Source: an uncultured Maribacter sp.
Lineage (GTDB): Bacteria; Bacteroidota; Bacteroidia; Flavobacteriales; Flavobacteriaceae
Direction of reading: 5' to 3'
Assembly (NCBI GenBank): GCA_947498505.1
Contig: CANMKG010000010.1
Span: forward strand, 44,552-108,551
Length of the DNA: 64,000 nucleotides
Shown in pieces: positions 16,727-24,310 of the stretch. Within the stretch, counting starts at the first letter, position 1; each line of letters starts with the position of its first letter. Under the pieces are notes generated by a model. The model was not told the origin of the DNA and ran no database searches. It saw nothing but the letters and a program-made list of their open reading frames with translations. A program made the translations under genes and the position numbers.

Positions 16727-17059
16727 TTAACAGCATTCTCCTAAATTGGTTGGTTTTTGATTTAAAAATACTTGCAAATAGGTCGAAACATTTTTCCAAT
16801 TTTTAATATCTATGCAGTAGCAAATGCTTGTACCTTCAATATTACCTTTTAATAAACCTAAATTTTTAAGCTCTTTAAGGTGTTGCGATATTGTAGCTTG
16901 CGAAAGACCAATCTCATTGACTAAATCTCCACAAACACACGCATTAACTTTGAACAAATGTTGTAAAATAGCAACTCTGGCTGGGTGCCCAAGTACTTTA
17001 GCTATATTGGCAAGTTTATTTTGCTCAAGAGTATATATTTCACTTTTTGTAGTTCCCAC
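16727..17059 (-). CDS. arsR: ArsR-family arsenic-responsive repressor
   Basis: 110 residues from a GTG. The winged-helix DNA-binding domain spans about residues 15-95, with recognition helix SQATISQHLKELKNLGLL. The As(III) site is visible: Cys41 and Cys43 in NACVCGDLV match the ELCVCDL motif of classical ArsR, and two more cysteines close the protein (Cys109, Cys110). It is the first gene of the operon with arsC and the aquaporin and should repress it until arsenite binds. The 110 bp upstream contain the palindrome ATTGCAAT (17075-17082), a weak operator candidate. Confidence 0.9.
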   Translation of the reverse strand: MGTTKSEIYTLEQNKLANIAKVLGHPARVAILQHLFKVNACVCGDLVNEIGLSQATISQHLKELKNLGLLKGNIEGTSICYCIDIKNWKNVSTYLQVFLNQKPTNLGECC

Positions 17060-17111
17060 GCGGTATTTTTATTAATTGCAATATTACGATGAATACAAAA
17101 ACTTACAAACG

Positions 17112-17147
17112 AAAAAAGGCTACACCATGTGAACATAACGTAGCCTT
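17112..17147 (-). terminator. Terminator of the GyrI-like gene
   Basis: On the minus strand AAGGCTAC (17147-17140) pairs with GTAGCCTT (17123-17116) around a 16-base loop and is followed by a run of T. It lies 26 bp after the stop of the gene at 17173-17631 and separates that gene from the arsR promoter. Confidence 0.75.
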
Positions 17148-17172
17148 AACATTAGATTTTAAAAGAGTTTAT

Positions 17173-17631
17173 TTACTTTACTGCTATTAAAATATCAACC
17201 TCAGCGTTTTTAGCATCCATAGATTTTTCTCCGTACACCTCAAAATCAGCAGTGTAAGCCCTATTCAAATCTGTGTTCCAAATCTCTACCCAGGTATCGT
17301 AAACTACATTTTTATGTAAATCTCCTTTAGATACAAATTTTTCATATTCTCCCCCATCAAATGTCACGCCAATCATCCCTTCAGGAATACCGTCTAACGT
17401 ACTTACTTTACACCCCAAAATTGTGTCATAAGGTTTAGTATAATCGCTTTCGTAATTCGTGTAAATAGATAATACAGCATCTTCCACTCGATTTGGAATT
17501 TTGCTTACTATATTCTCAGACATAAACCTATCCCAAAGGGCAGGTATATCTTTGGCTCCCTGCTGATTTTCATTTGTTGTTCTAATGGTAATCCCAATTA
17601 CCTTAAAAGGTGCAATACTTACTTTTTCCAT
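17173..17631 (-). CDS. GyrI-like / AraC effector-binding domain protein
   Basis: The 152-residue protein is a stand-alone small-molecule-binding domain of the GyrI-like (SHS2 tandem) type: KVSIAPFKVIGITIRTTNEN at the start, IPALWDRFM near residue 30, SIYTNYESDYTKPYDTILGC in the middle, and YEKFVSKGDLHKNVVYDTW(V)EIW followed by DFEVYGEK near residue 130. Related domains bind drugs or act as effector sensors fused to AraC or MerR regulators; here no DNA-binding part is present. It lies 51 bp after the WYL regulator gene on the same strand and may be controlled by it. Confidence 0.82.
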   Translation of the reverse strand: MEKVSIAPFKVIGITIRTTNENQQGAKDIPALWDRFMSENIVSKIPNRVEDAVLSIYTNYESDYTKPYDTILGCKVSTLDGIPEGMIGVTFDGGEYEKFVSKGDLHKNVVYDTWVEIWNTDLNRAYTADFEVYGEKSMDAKNAEVDILIAVK

Positions 17632-17682
17632 ATTTTTAATTTTAATACTGTAAAAGTAAATTGGGTCTATGTCAGCTAGCTG

Positions 17683-18396
17683 TCAGGGGTAATATGTTTC
17701 CCATTTTTTTCTTTCTTCCTCAAAAAACTCTTGAAGTGTTAAATTATGGGGTTCAAAAATAGTCTGAGTTTGTTTTAATTTTTGAATACAATCCAACCTA
17801 AACATTCTAAACTCCTTCCGCAATCTACAAAAAGCAACAAGTGTCCAATTTTCTTGCGTATGCAGCAGTGCAAAAGGTTCTATATCTCTTTGTGTATCTA
17901 CCTTTTTAAGAGAATGGTAATCAATACGCAAAACCTGAAAACTTGTTATCGCCATTTGTATTTGAATGAGATAATCGCTCGTTTGCACATTTTCATAATT
18001 AGCTCTAACAATCAACCTCTCGGATAATAATTCAGTTTTATCTTTCTGTGAATATTTTAAAACAGACTTAATTTTTTCAATAGCACTGGAATAAGAATTG
18101 GTAAGTGATTTGTCTTTGTTACGATTTATTATTTGCTCCGCGGTGATTAATGCATTAGCTTCTTCCTCGGTAAACATTACAGGTGGAATTTTATATCCTT
18201 CCATTATAGAATACCCTTTACCCTCTTCGGTTACAATAGGAATTCCAGACTTTTCGAGGGTACGAATGTCTCTATACACCGTTCTAATACTTACATCATG
18301 CTTTTCGGCAATGTCTCTTGCCGTAACAATACGTTTAGACTGCAGTTGTGTTAATATTGCTGTTAAACGAGCTAATCTGGGCTTTTCTTTTTCCAT
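17683..18396 (-). CDS. YafY-type HTH-WYL transcriptional regulator
   Basis: 237 residues. The N-terminal HTH (residues 8-60) includes DIAEKHDVSIRTVYRDIRTLEKSGIP, typical of HTH_11/DeoR-like YafY proteins; the central part is helical; and the WYL-type ligand domain runs from about residue 135 to 215 (FQVLRIDYHSLKK, ENWTLVAFCRLRKEFRMFRLDCIQ). Such proteins often sense nucleotides or other small ligands and control the adjacent gene. The neighbour downstream is the GyrI-like protein; DUF4386 lies 49 bp upstream on the same strand. Confidence 0.88.
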   Translation of the reverse strand: MEKEKPRLARLTAILTQLQSKRIVTARDIAEKHDVSIRTVYRDIRTLEKSGIPIVTEEGKGYSIMEGYKIPPVMFTEEEANALITAEQIINRNKDKSLTNSYSSAIEKIKSVLKYSQKDKTELLSERLIVRANYENVQTSDYLIQIQMAITSFQVLRIDYHSLKKVDTQRDIEPFALLHTQENWTLVAFCRLRKEFRMFRLDCIQKLKQTQTIFEPHNLTLQEFFEEERKKWETYYP

Positions 18397-18445
18397 TGGA
18401 GTTTCACTTTACAAAGACCCAAGAAAAATACGAAAGCTAAATTAA

Positions 18446-19144
18446 CTACAATTGCATTTTTTTAAATTTTAACGGTCTAGCTCCCATAATTATCAACCAT
18501 AAGCATATACCCAACTCCCCTATTGAAGCAGGCAACCCCACTATTGTTGCAAAAGTTGTTTTATAAAAGTCCGGGTATAAAAAATTTCCAAAAAAGGTAA
18601 CTAAGTATCCAAAACATCCTAACATTAAAAATATTCCTAAAATTTTTGGCAAAAAACCAGATTTAAATACCAAATAACCAAACGGCAACAACCACAAGCC
18701 CCAAAATATTTGAGAAAGCTCTACTCCATTATCATACATATGAAGCTGATACATTACTTCATTTTCCAATTCTACGCCTCCGTCAACTAAACCTGTATTT
18801 TTTATTAATGTAAGTACTGAGAATTTGCTCAAAATATTTACAAATGAAATAGGAACACTTACTAGTGCAAAAACCGCCATAAATATCGCATGGTTTTTAT
18901 TTACTTTATATAACAGCTTATACAAAACCAATACAAGTGCTATAAATGATAAAAAAGTTATTACACCACATACAACACCCAGTTTAAACAGCATTTCAGA
19001 ATCTATAATATTCTGTAATGTTTGCGTTGCATCATCCCATACTATTAATTTTGAAGGGATATACAGGAGATTTAAAATTCCGAATATTACTAATATTAGG
19101 TAAAGTACTCCTGCTATTCTGGCTGTTTTATTTATTGACTTCAT
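18446..19144 (-). CDS. DUF4386-type integral membrane protein
   Basis: A 232-residue protein with about six membrane spans: GVLYLILVIFGILNLLYIP, GVVCGVITFLSFIALVLVLY, AIFMAVFALVSVPISFVNIL, a central loop with QLHMYDNGVELSQIFWGLWL, then LPFGYLVFKSG and a C-terminal pair. The ARIAGVLYLI opening and ending GLPASIGELGICLWL match DUF4386 proteins, whose function is unknown. It is flanked on the same strand by the WYL regulator and a second small membrane gene 22 bp upstream. Confidence 0.8.
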   Translation of the reverse strand: MKSINKTARIAGVLYLILVIFGILNLLYIPSKLIVWDDATQTLQNIIDSEMLFKLGVVCGVITFLSFIALVLVLYKLLYKVNKNHAIFMAVFALVSVPISFVNILSKFSVLTLIKNTGLVDGGVELENEVMYQLHMYDNGVELSQIFWGLWLLPFGYLVFKSGFLPKILGIFLMLGCFGYLVTFFGNFLYPDFYKTTFATIVGLPASIGELGICLWLIIMGARPLKFKKMQL

Positions 19145-19166
19145 GGTTTTTGATACTTTAATTTTA

Positions 19167-19580
19167 CTATTGCTTGCGAACTACTTTTGGCCACTTAACG
19201 GCATACCAAACAATTAAAGCAGTGATAAAACTTTCTAAAACTGCCAAAAGCACATAAAACGCATACCAAGAAGTTAATGAACTATAAATGATGTACAGCA
19301 TCATGAGCGTAAAAAGTGTTCCGAAAACAATATTAAGCCATCTGCTAATTTTTGGTTTTAGTAATATGGATAAGAAAATCATAAACGCTGGAATAGCCAT
19401 AACCACAGCCGCAGAAAACAATTTAAATGGCGTATCTAGTATATTAACCCCCTTTAAAAGACCTTCAACCTTGTCTGGCGTATACAGCTCAAAATAATCA
19501 CCGTATACATAGCAAAACATAACTGCGGTCCATAAGACAGACAGTTTAATTTTTACATTTACTTGTAGATTTTCCAACAT
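19167..19580 (-). CDS. Four-span membrane protein, DUF6326-like
   Basis: 137 residues with four hydrophobic helices: LSVLWTAVMFCYVYGDYFEL, FSAAVVMAIPAFMIFLSILL, IVFGTLFTLMMLYIIY and FYVLLAVLESFITALIVWYAV. The first helix with CYVYGDYFELYTPDKVEGLL looks like the family called DUF6326; this is my recollection and not checked. The function is unknown. It precedes the DUF4386 gene by 22 bp and the two may be a unit. Confidence 0.7.
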   Translation of the reverse strand: MLENLQVNVKIKLSVLWTAVMFCYVYGDYFELYTPDKVEGLLKGVNILDTPFKLFSAAVVMAIPAFMIFLSILLKPKISRWLNIVFGTLFTLMMLYIIYSSLTSWYAFYVLLAVLESFITALIVWYAVKWPKVVRKQ

Positions 19581-19650
19581 AACTATCCTAAATAAGTATT
19601 CTTATTAGGATAGACGCTTTAAAAAAGAATATGGTTGCCTGACAAAAAAA

Positions 19651-20019
19651 TTAATCAACAACAAAGTTTAAGGAGGCTTGACCCGTTCCTTCTAGATAAT
19701 TTAGTTCATAAGTGTAAAAACCAGGACCTAAAGGAGTTTCTCCAACAAAATCAATAGGCTGCAAAACATAGGATTCCGTTGCAATATCTATTTTTATGTA
19801 CGCATATCTATTGGCCGTTTCGTAAGCTATATAATCTGAATAATCACCTGCAGAAACATTTGAATGCACGTTTTCGCTACTTCCTACTTGAACACTATTA
19901 TACGTAACGCTACTTGTATTTTTAATACGAATATTGGCTTGCCCTACTTCGTCATCACGATCTGTGCAACTTAAGGTAAAAAACAACATAAGAAATGATA
20001 ATGCAAAAACCTTTTTCAT
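19651..20019 (-). CDS. Small lipoprotein, function unknown
   Basis: 122 residues with a lipoprotein signal peptide: MKKVFALSFLMLFFTLSC ends in the lipobox cysteine at residue 18, followed by TDRDDE, acidic residues common after the lipidated cysteine in this phylum. The mature part is a small beta domain with repeated NTSSVTYNSVQVGSSEN and YELNYLEGTGQASLNF patterns. I recognise no enzyme motif. It is a single gene between the membrane-protein pair and yaaA. Confidence 0.7.
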   Translation of the reverse strand: MKKVFALSFLMLFFTLSCTDRDDEVGQANIRIKNTSSVTYNSVQVGSSENVHSNVSAGDYSDYIAYETANRYAYIKIDIATESYVLQPIDFVGETPLGPGFYTYELNYLEGTGQASLNFVVD

Positions 20020-20034
20020 AGTATCTGATTATTG

Positions 20035-20796
20035 TTAACGCACAAAAACAGGTTGATTTTCCTTTAAAGTATGTTCTTTACTATATTGATAGTCGTCTAA
20101 ATTAAACCCTTTAATATCTTCAATAGTTTTAGCATTGTTATTCACAATGTAGCGCACCATAGAGCCTCTTGCTTTTTTTGCAAAGAAGCTAACCACCTTT
20201 AATTTATCGTTTTTCCAATCTTTAAAAATTGGCGTAATGACTTCCGTTTTCAGGTTTTTTTCATCTATTGCTCCAAAATACTCATTGCTTGCAAGGTTCA
20301 CAAAAAGCTCTCCTTCTTTCAACTCATTATTCATGTGCTCCGTGAGTACTTTTTTCCAAAACTCATATAAATTTTTCTTCCGCCCAATTTTAAGTTGAGT
20401 ACCCATTTCTAAGCGATAAGGCTGAATTAAATCTAAAGGTTTTAAAATACCATATAGACCAGATAAAATTCGAAGGGAATCTTGTAGTTGCTCCAACTTT
20501 TCATCTTTAATAGAATAGGCATCTAAACCCTGATATACGTCACCGTTAAAAGCATACACCGCAGGTCGTGCATTTTCTGGTGTAAAAGGAAGGTTGAAAT
20601 TTTGATTTCTTTCCCAGTTTAATTGCGCCAGTTTATCTGAAATTCCCATAAGATCTGATAAGGCCTTTGGCTTTTTCTTTACCAGAACTTTATTTAGTTT
20701 TTCTGATTGTGCTAAAAAGCTAGCTTGTGTATATTTTGATGTAGGAAGTGCGCTCTCAAAATCTAACGATTTGGCTGGAGAAATTACAATTTTCAT
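20035..20796 (-). CDS. yaaA: Peroxide stress protein YaaA (DUF328)
   Basis: A 253-residue cytoplasmic protein with the strong YaaA signatures: [15 protein letters not shown] at the N-terminus, [19 protein letters not shown] near residues 45-63, [38 protein letters not shown] and a C-terminal [15 protein letters not shown]. In E. coli YaaA limits hydrogen-peroxide damage by lowering free iron and binds DNA junctions. It lies 16 bp upstream of the lipoprotein gene in the same direction. No sign of OxyR control was looked for successfully. Confidence 0.95.
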   Translation of the reverse strand: MKIVISPAKSLDFESALPTSKYTQASFLAQSEKLNKVLVKKKPKALSDLMGISDKLAQLNWERNQNFNLPFTPENARPAVYAFNGDVYQGLDAYSIKDEKLEQLQDSLRILSGLYGILKPLDLIQPYRLEMGTQLKIGRKKNLYEFWKKVLTEHMNNELKEGELFVNLASNEYFGAIDEKNLKTEVITPIFKDWKNDKLKVVSFFAKKARGSMVRYIVNNNAKTIEDIKGFNLDDYQYSKEHTLKENQPVFVR

Positions 20797-20897
20797 CTCA
20801 CTTAATTTTTATTAATACTTTAAAAATAAATAGGTTTAGGAATAAATCCTAACAAAACAAAAAGGTCTTTTCAATATAACAATTGACAAAGCTTATA

Positions 20898-21926
20898 CTA
20901 CTGACTGTGCTGAGCGTATTGTTTCCATTTAGCAATACAACTAGCAATATCTTCAGGTATTTCAGAATCAAATCGCATCATTTCACCTGTAACTGGATGA
21001 ATAAAACCCAGGGTTTTTGCATGTAAAGCCTGTCTTGGTAAAATTTTAAAAGCATTTTCTACAAATTGCTTGTATTTCGTAAAAGTTGTTCCTTTTAATA
21101 TTTTTTCACCACCATAACGTTCATCATTAAAAAGGGTATGTCCAATATGTTTCATATGCACTCGAATCTGATGTGTTCTACCCGTTTCCAATTTACAAGA
21201 TACGAGGGTAACATAACCTAATCTTTCTAAAACCTTATAATGTGTTACAGCCTCTTTTCCTTGCTCACCTTCCGGAAAAACATGCATTTCTAATCGGTTT
21301 TTAGGGTGACGCCCCACATGCCCTTCAATAGTACCTTCCTCTGCTTCTACATTACCCCAAACCAATGCCACATATTCCCTTTCAGAAGTTTTATCAAAAA
21401 ATTGTTTTGATAAATGGGTCATGGCTTCTTCGGTTTTAGCTATTACTAATAAACCAGAAGTATCTTTATCTATTCGATGAACCAAACCCGGACGCTCGTT
21501 ACTATTAGTAGGTAAATTTTTGGTGTGATGTAATAGTGCATTAATTAATGTTCCAGAATAATTTCCGTGTCCCGGGTGCACTACCATACCTGCTGGTTTA
21601 TTAACAACCAACAATACATCATCCTCATAAACTATATCTAACGGAATATCTTCTGGAACTAATAAATACTCATGTGGAGGGTGTTCAAAAAGTACTCTTA
21701 CCTCATCATCTGCCTTTACTTTGTAATTCTGTTTTACAACTGCTCCATTAACCTGAATATTACCATTTTTGGCCGCTTGTTGTATTTTGTTTCTAGTAGC
21801 GTTTTCAATAAAATTCATTAAAAACTTATCAACACGTAAAGGTTCTTGTCCTTTTGATGCTACTACTTTATGATGCTCATAAAGCTCATTATCGTTAGGC
21901 TCTGGACCTTCTTCTAAAGGAAGCAT
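20898..21926 (-). CDS. RluD-family 23S rRNA pseudouridine synthase
   Basis: 342 residues. An N-terminal S4 RNA-binding domain (residues 29-90; LRVDKFLMNFIENATRNKIQ) precedes the pseudouridine synthase domain with VVNKPAGMVVHPGHGN, the catalytic Asp153 in HRIDKDTSGLLV and GRTHQIRVHMKHIGHTLFND. This layout is that of RluC/RluD, which modify U residues in large-subunit rRNA, the RluD type being most likely by the full S4 domain and length. It starts 3 bp after the PASTA protein stop; the two are probably one transcript. Confidence 0.92.
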   Translation of the reverse strand: MLPLEEGPEPNDNELYEHHKVVASKGQEPLRVDKFLMNFIENATRNKIQQAAKNGNIQVNGAVVKQNYKVKADDEVRVLFEHPPHEYLLVPEDIPLDIVYEDDVLLVVNKPAGMVVHPGHGNYSGTLINALLHHTKNLPTNSNERPGLVHRIDKDTSGLLVIAKTEEAMTHLSKQFFDKTSEREYVALVWGNVEAEEGTIEGHVGRHPKNRLEMHVFPEGEQGKEAVTHYKVLERLGYVTLVSCKLETGRTHQIRVHMKHIGHTLFNDERYGGEKILKGTTFTKYKQFVENAFKILPRQALHAKTLGFIHPVTGEMMRFDSEIPEDIASCIAKWKQYAQHSQ

Positions 21927-21929
21927 AAG

Positions 21930-22517
21930 TTATTGCGAATCTGAATTAGATGAAGAACCTCCAGATCGCTTTCCGTTACCACAAACCAATTCAATTTTTG
22001 AAGTTTTTGGCAGCTTTACACCAGGCTTTATGACTTTACCTTTATAGCGAATTCTGTATACCATATCCTCTCCTAGCTCATCAATATAAGTCACCTTTTT
22101 AACCTCTAAACCTACAGCTCGTAACATTGAGGTTGCATTACGTTGGGTTACTTGAATAATATTAGGCACCGTAACTTTTTTATATCCCGAAGGGTTTACC
22201 GTGAAGTAAATTTTTCTATTATGCTTTACCTTATTACCCGCTGGTGGGTTTTGATCAAGAATAGAAAATCTAGGGTAACCAGGATTGTAATTTGCAGAAT
22301 CTAAAACTTCATATCTAAGTCCTGCTTGATCAATGGTTGACCTCATCTCCGCAACAGACATTTTTGAAAAGTCAGGCACTTCAACAAACTCTCCATGGTT
22401 CGTAGTGGATTTTAACCAATTAAGCATTACAAAAACTAAGACTATAATAAGTGCTAACGCTAAACCTATTTGAATTAAAAACGACTTACTCCTTAAAAAG
22501 TTGAAAAAATTTCTCAT
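21930..22517 (-). CDS. Membrane-anchored PASTA-domain protein
   Basis: 195 residues from the ATG at 22517 (a TTG at 22538 would add seven residues). After an N-terminal cytoplasmic tail one membrane span, residues 13-35 (FLIQIGLALALIIVLVFVML), leads to a periplasmic part with PASTA repeats: FVEVPDFSKMSVAEMRSTID...PGYPRFSILDQNPPAGNKVK, then VTVPNIIQVTQRNATSMLR. A kinase domain, usual in Gram-positive PASTA proteins, is absent. PASTA repeats bind peptidoglycan fragments or serve as protein contacts. The gene diverges from ddl, a peptidoglycan precursor gene, and is co-oriented with rluD. Confidence 0.88.
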   Translation of the reverse strand: MRNFFNFLRSKSFLIQIGLALALIIVLVFVMLNWLKSTTNHGEFVEVPDFSKMSVAEMRSTIDQAGLRYEVLDSANYNPGYPRFSILDQNPPAGNKVKHNRKIYFTVNPSGYKKVTVPNIIQVTQRNATSMLRAVGLEVKKVTYIDELGEDMVYRIRYKGKVIKPGVKLPKTSKIELVCGNGKRSGGSSSNSDSQ

Positions 22518-22614
22518 TGAATTGAATTGACCAGACAAATATAGGAAACCGTATGCTTTTTTCTTTACTTTGAATTATTGATCTTTGTTAAACATTTATT
22601 CAAATTTAGATTAC

Positions 22615-23589
22615 ATGAAAAAAAAGGTAGCGATAATTATGGGAGGCTACTCCAGTGAATATAAAATATCATTGAAAAGTGGAAATGTAGTTTTTGACTA
22701 TTTGAATAAAGATATGTTTGATGTTTACCGCATTCATATTTTTAAAGAAAAATGGGTGTATGTTGATTCTAATGGCAATGAATTTCCTATAGATAAAAAT
22801 GACTTTTCCATTAAAATTGACAATACCAAAATTAAATTTGATTGCGTTTTTAACGCCATACATGGTTCACCTGGTGAAGATGGGTTAATTCAGGCTTATT
22901 TTGAATTGTTAAACCTCCCTCAAACTTCATGTAATTATTATCAATCAGCTATCACCTTTAATAAAAGAGACCTGCTTAGTATTCTAGAACCATACGGAAT
23001 TAAATCGGCACCTTCATACTATTTAAATTTTGGTGATGAAATAAACCAGGATGAAATTATAGACAAGGTAAAGCTTCCTTGTTTTGTAAAGGCTAATAAG
23101 GCAGGCAGTAGTTTTGGCATTACAAAAGTTCATAAAAAAGAAGATTTGGCGGAAGCAATCAATACAGCATACAAAGAAGATGATGAGATTATAATTGAGT
23201 CTTTTTTAGACGGAACAGAGGTTTCTGTTGGAGTTATTACCTATAATGGAAAAACCACCGTATTACCCATAACTGAAATTGTTTCTGAAAACGATTTTTT
23301 TGATTATGAAGCTAAGTACGAAGGTAAATCTCAAGAAATAACCCCAGCAAGAATTAGCAAAAAGCAAGAAGAAAACGTTATCAGAGTTGCTAAAAAAGCT
23401 TATGAGATTCTAAAAATGAAGGGATATTCTAGAAGCGAATTTATTTTTATAGGAGATGAACCCTATATGTTAGAAATGAATACCACTCCTGGTTTAACTA
23501 CAGAAAGTATTTTGCCTCAGCAAGCAGAAAAAGCAGGTATTTCGCTAAGTCAATTATTTGAAAGTTCCATTTTAGAAGCTTTGAAATAA
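22615..23589 (+). CDS. ddl: D-alanine--D-alanine ligase
   Basis: 324 residues from the ATG at 22615, where the family N-terminus MKKKVAIIMGGYSSEY begins; a frame opening at 22585 adds ten residues unlike the family. ATP-grasp enzyme that joins two D-alanines for the peptidoglycan stem. It shows NAIHGSPGEDGLIQ near residue 83, PCFVKANKAGSSFGITKV (ATP binding lysine), IIESFLDGTEVSVGV, EITPARI and the metal-binding end EMNTTPGLTTESILPQQ. It is divergent from the PASTA gene and 34 bp upstream of coaD. Confidence 0.95.
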   Translation: MKKKVAIIMGGYSSEYKISLKSGNVVFDYLNKDMFDVYRIHIFKEKWVYVDSNGNEFPIDKNDFSIKIDNTKIKFDCVFNAIHGSPGEDGLIQAYFELLNLPQTSCNYYQSAITFNKRDLLSILEPYGIKSAPSYYLNFGDEINQDEIIDKVKLPCFVKANKAGSSFGITKVHKKEDLAEAINTAYKEDDEIIIESFLDGTEVSVGVITYNGKTTVLPITEIVSENDFFDYEAKYEGKSQEITPARISKKQEENVIRVAKKAYEILKMKGYSRSEFIFIGDEPYMLEMNTTPGLTTESILPQQAEKAGISLSQLFESSILEALK

Positions 23590-23623
23590 TTTTATGTAAC
23601 TTTAATCTTTACCAAAACCATTT

Positions 23624-24079
23624 ATGAGACGTGCGATTTTTCCAGGTTCATTTGATCCTTTAACTCTAGGTCATTGCGACATTATTGAAAGAGGAGTTAC
23701 CCTTTTTGACGAAATAATTATTGCAATAGGTGTTAATTCGGATAAAAAATATATGTTTTCTCTAGAAGAGCGCACGCAATTCATGAAGGAAGCCTTTAAA
23801 AATGAGCCTAAAATTAAGGTTCTTACTTACCAAGGACTCACCGTTGATTTTTGTAAGGAAGTAAATGCCGATTTTATTTTAAGAGGATTACGTAATTCTG
23901 GCGACTTTGAATTTGAAAAAGCTATTGCTCATACCAACCGTAAACTAAGTAATATAGAAACAGTATTTTTATTAACAACATCAGGAAAATCCTACATTAG
24001 TTCTTCAATTGTAAGAGATGTTATCAGAAATGGTGGAGATTACACGGGCTTGGTTCCTCCATCTGTAGTAGTAAAGTAA
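23624..24079 (+). CDS. coaD: Phosphopantetheine adenylyltransferase
   Basis: A 151-residue nucleotidyltransferase that adds AMP to 4'-phosphopantetheine, the fourth step of coenzyme A synthesis. The opening FPGSFDPLTLGHCDIIERG holds the TxGH active-site motif; FILRGLRNSGDFEFE and YISSSIVRDVIRNGG (ISSS-R signature) are in the normal places. Length is standard. It follows ddl by 34 bp and is likely co-transcribed with it. Confidence 0.97.
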   Translation: MRRAIFPGSFDPLTLGHCDIIERGVTLFDEIIIAIGVNSDKKYMFSLEERTQFMKEAFKNEPKIKVLTYQGLTVDFCKEVNADFILRGLRNSGDFEFEKAIAHTNRKLSNIETVFLLTTSGKSYISSSIVRDVIRNGGDYTGLVPPSVVVK

Positions 24080-24310
24080 ATAACCCGTCATCACTGTATT
24101 TTTATACAGTCACAAGATATTTAACCTCACAATCACCTCCCTTTCTAAAAAGACTTCAACAATAATTTTGTAAGAAAAACCGTTCTTTTTTGGAGGTTTT
24201 TATTTACTGCCTATGTTTTTCAGTGGTAACACAACTACTTTATGCTAGTTCACAACAAACCTTACAATATAATGTAAAATCATATTAATTTAGTAAGAAA
24301 TTACAACAAA
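24080..24310. other. Gap after coaD with hairpins
   Basis: No gene is seen. A perfect 7-bp hairpin ACTGTAT / ATACAGT with a TTTT loop occupies 24093-24110, just after the coaD stop but without a T-run. A second weak hairpin, AAAAACC (24175-24181) with GGTTTTT (24195-24201), ends in T's and may be the real terminator. The rest is AT-rich and presumably carries the promoter of the sensor kinase, for which no perfect -7 box was found. Confidence 0.5.
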
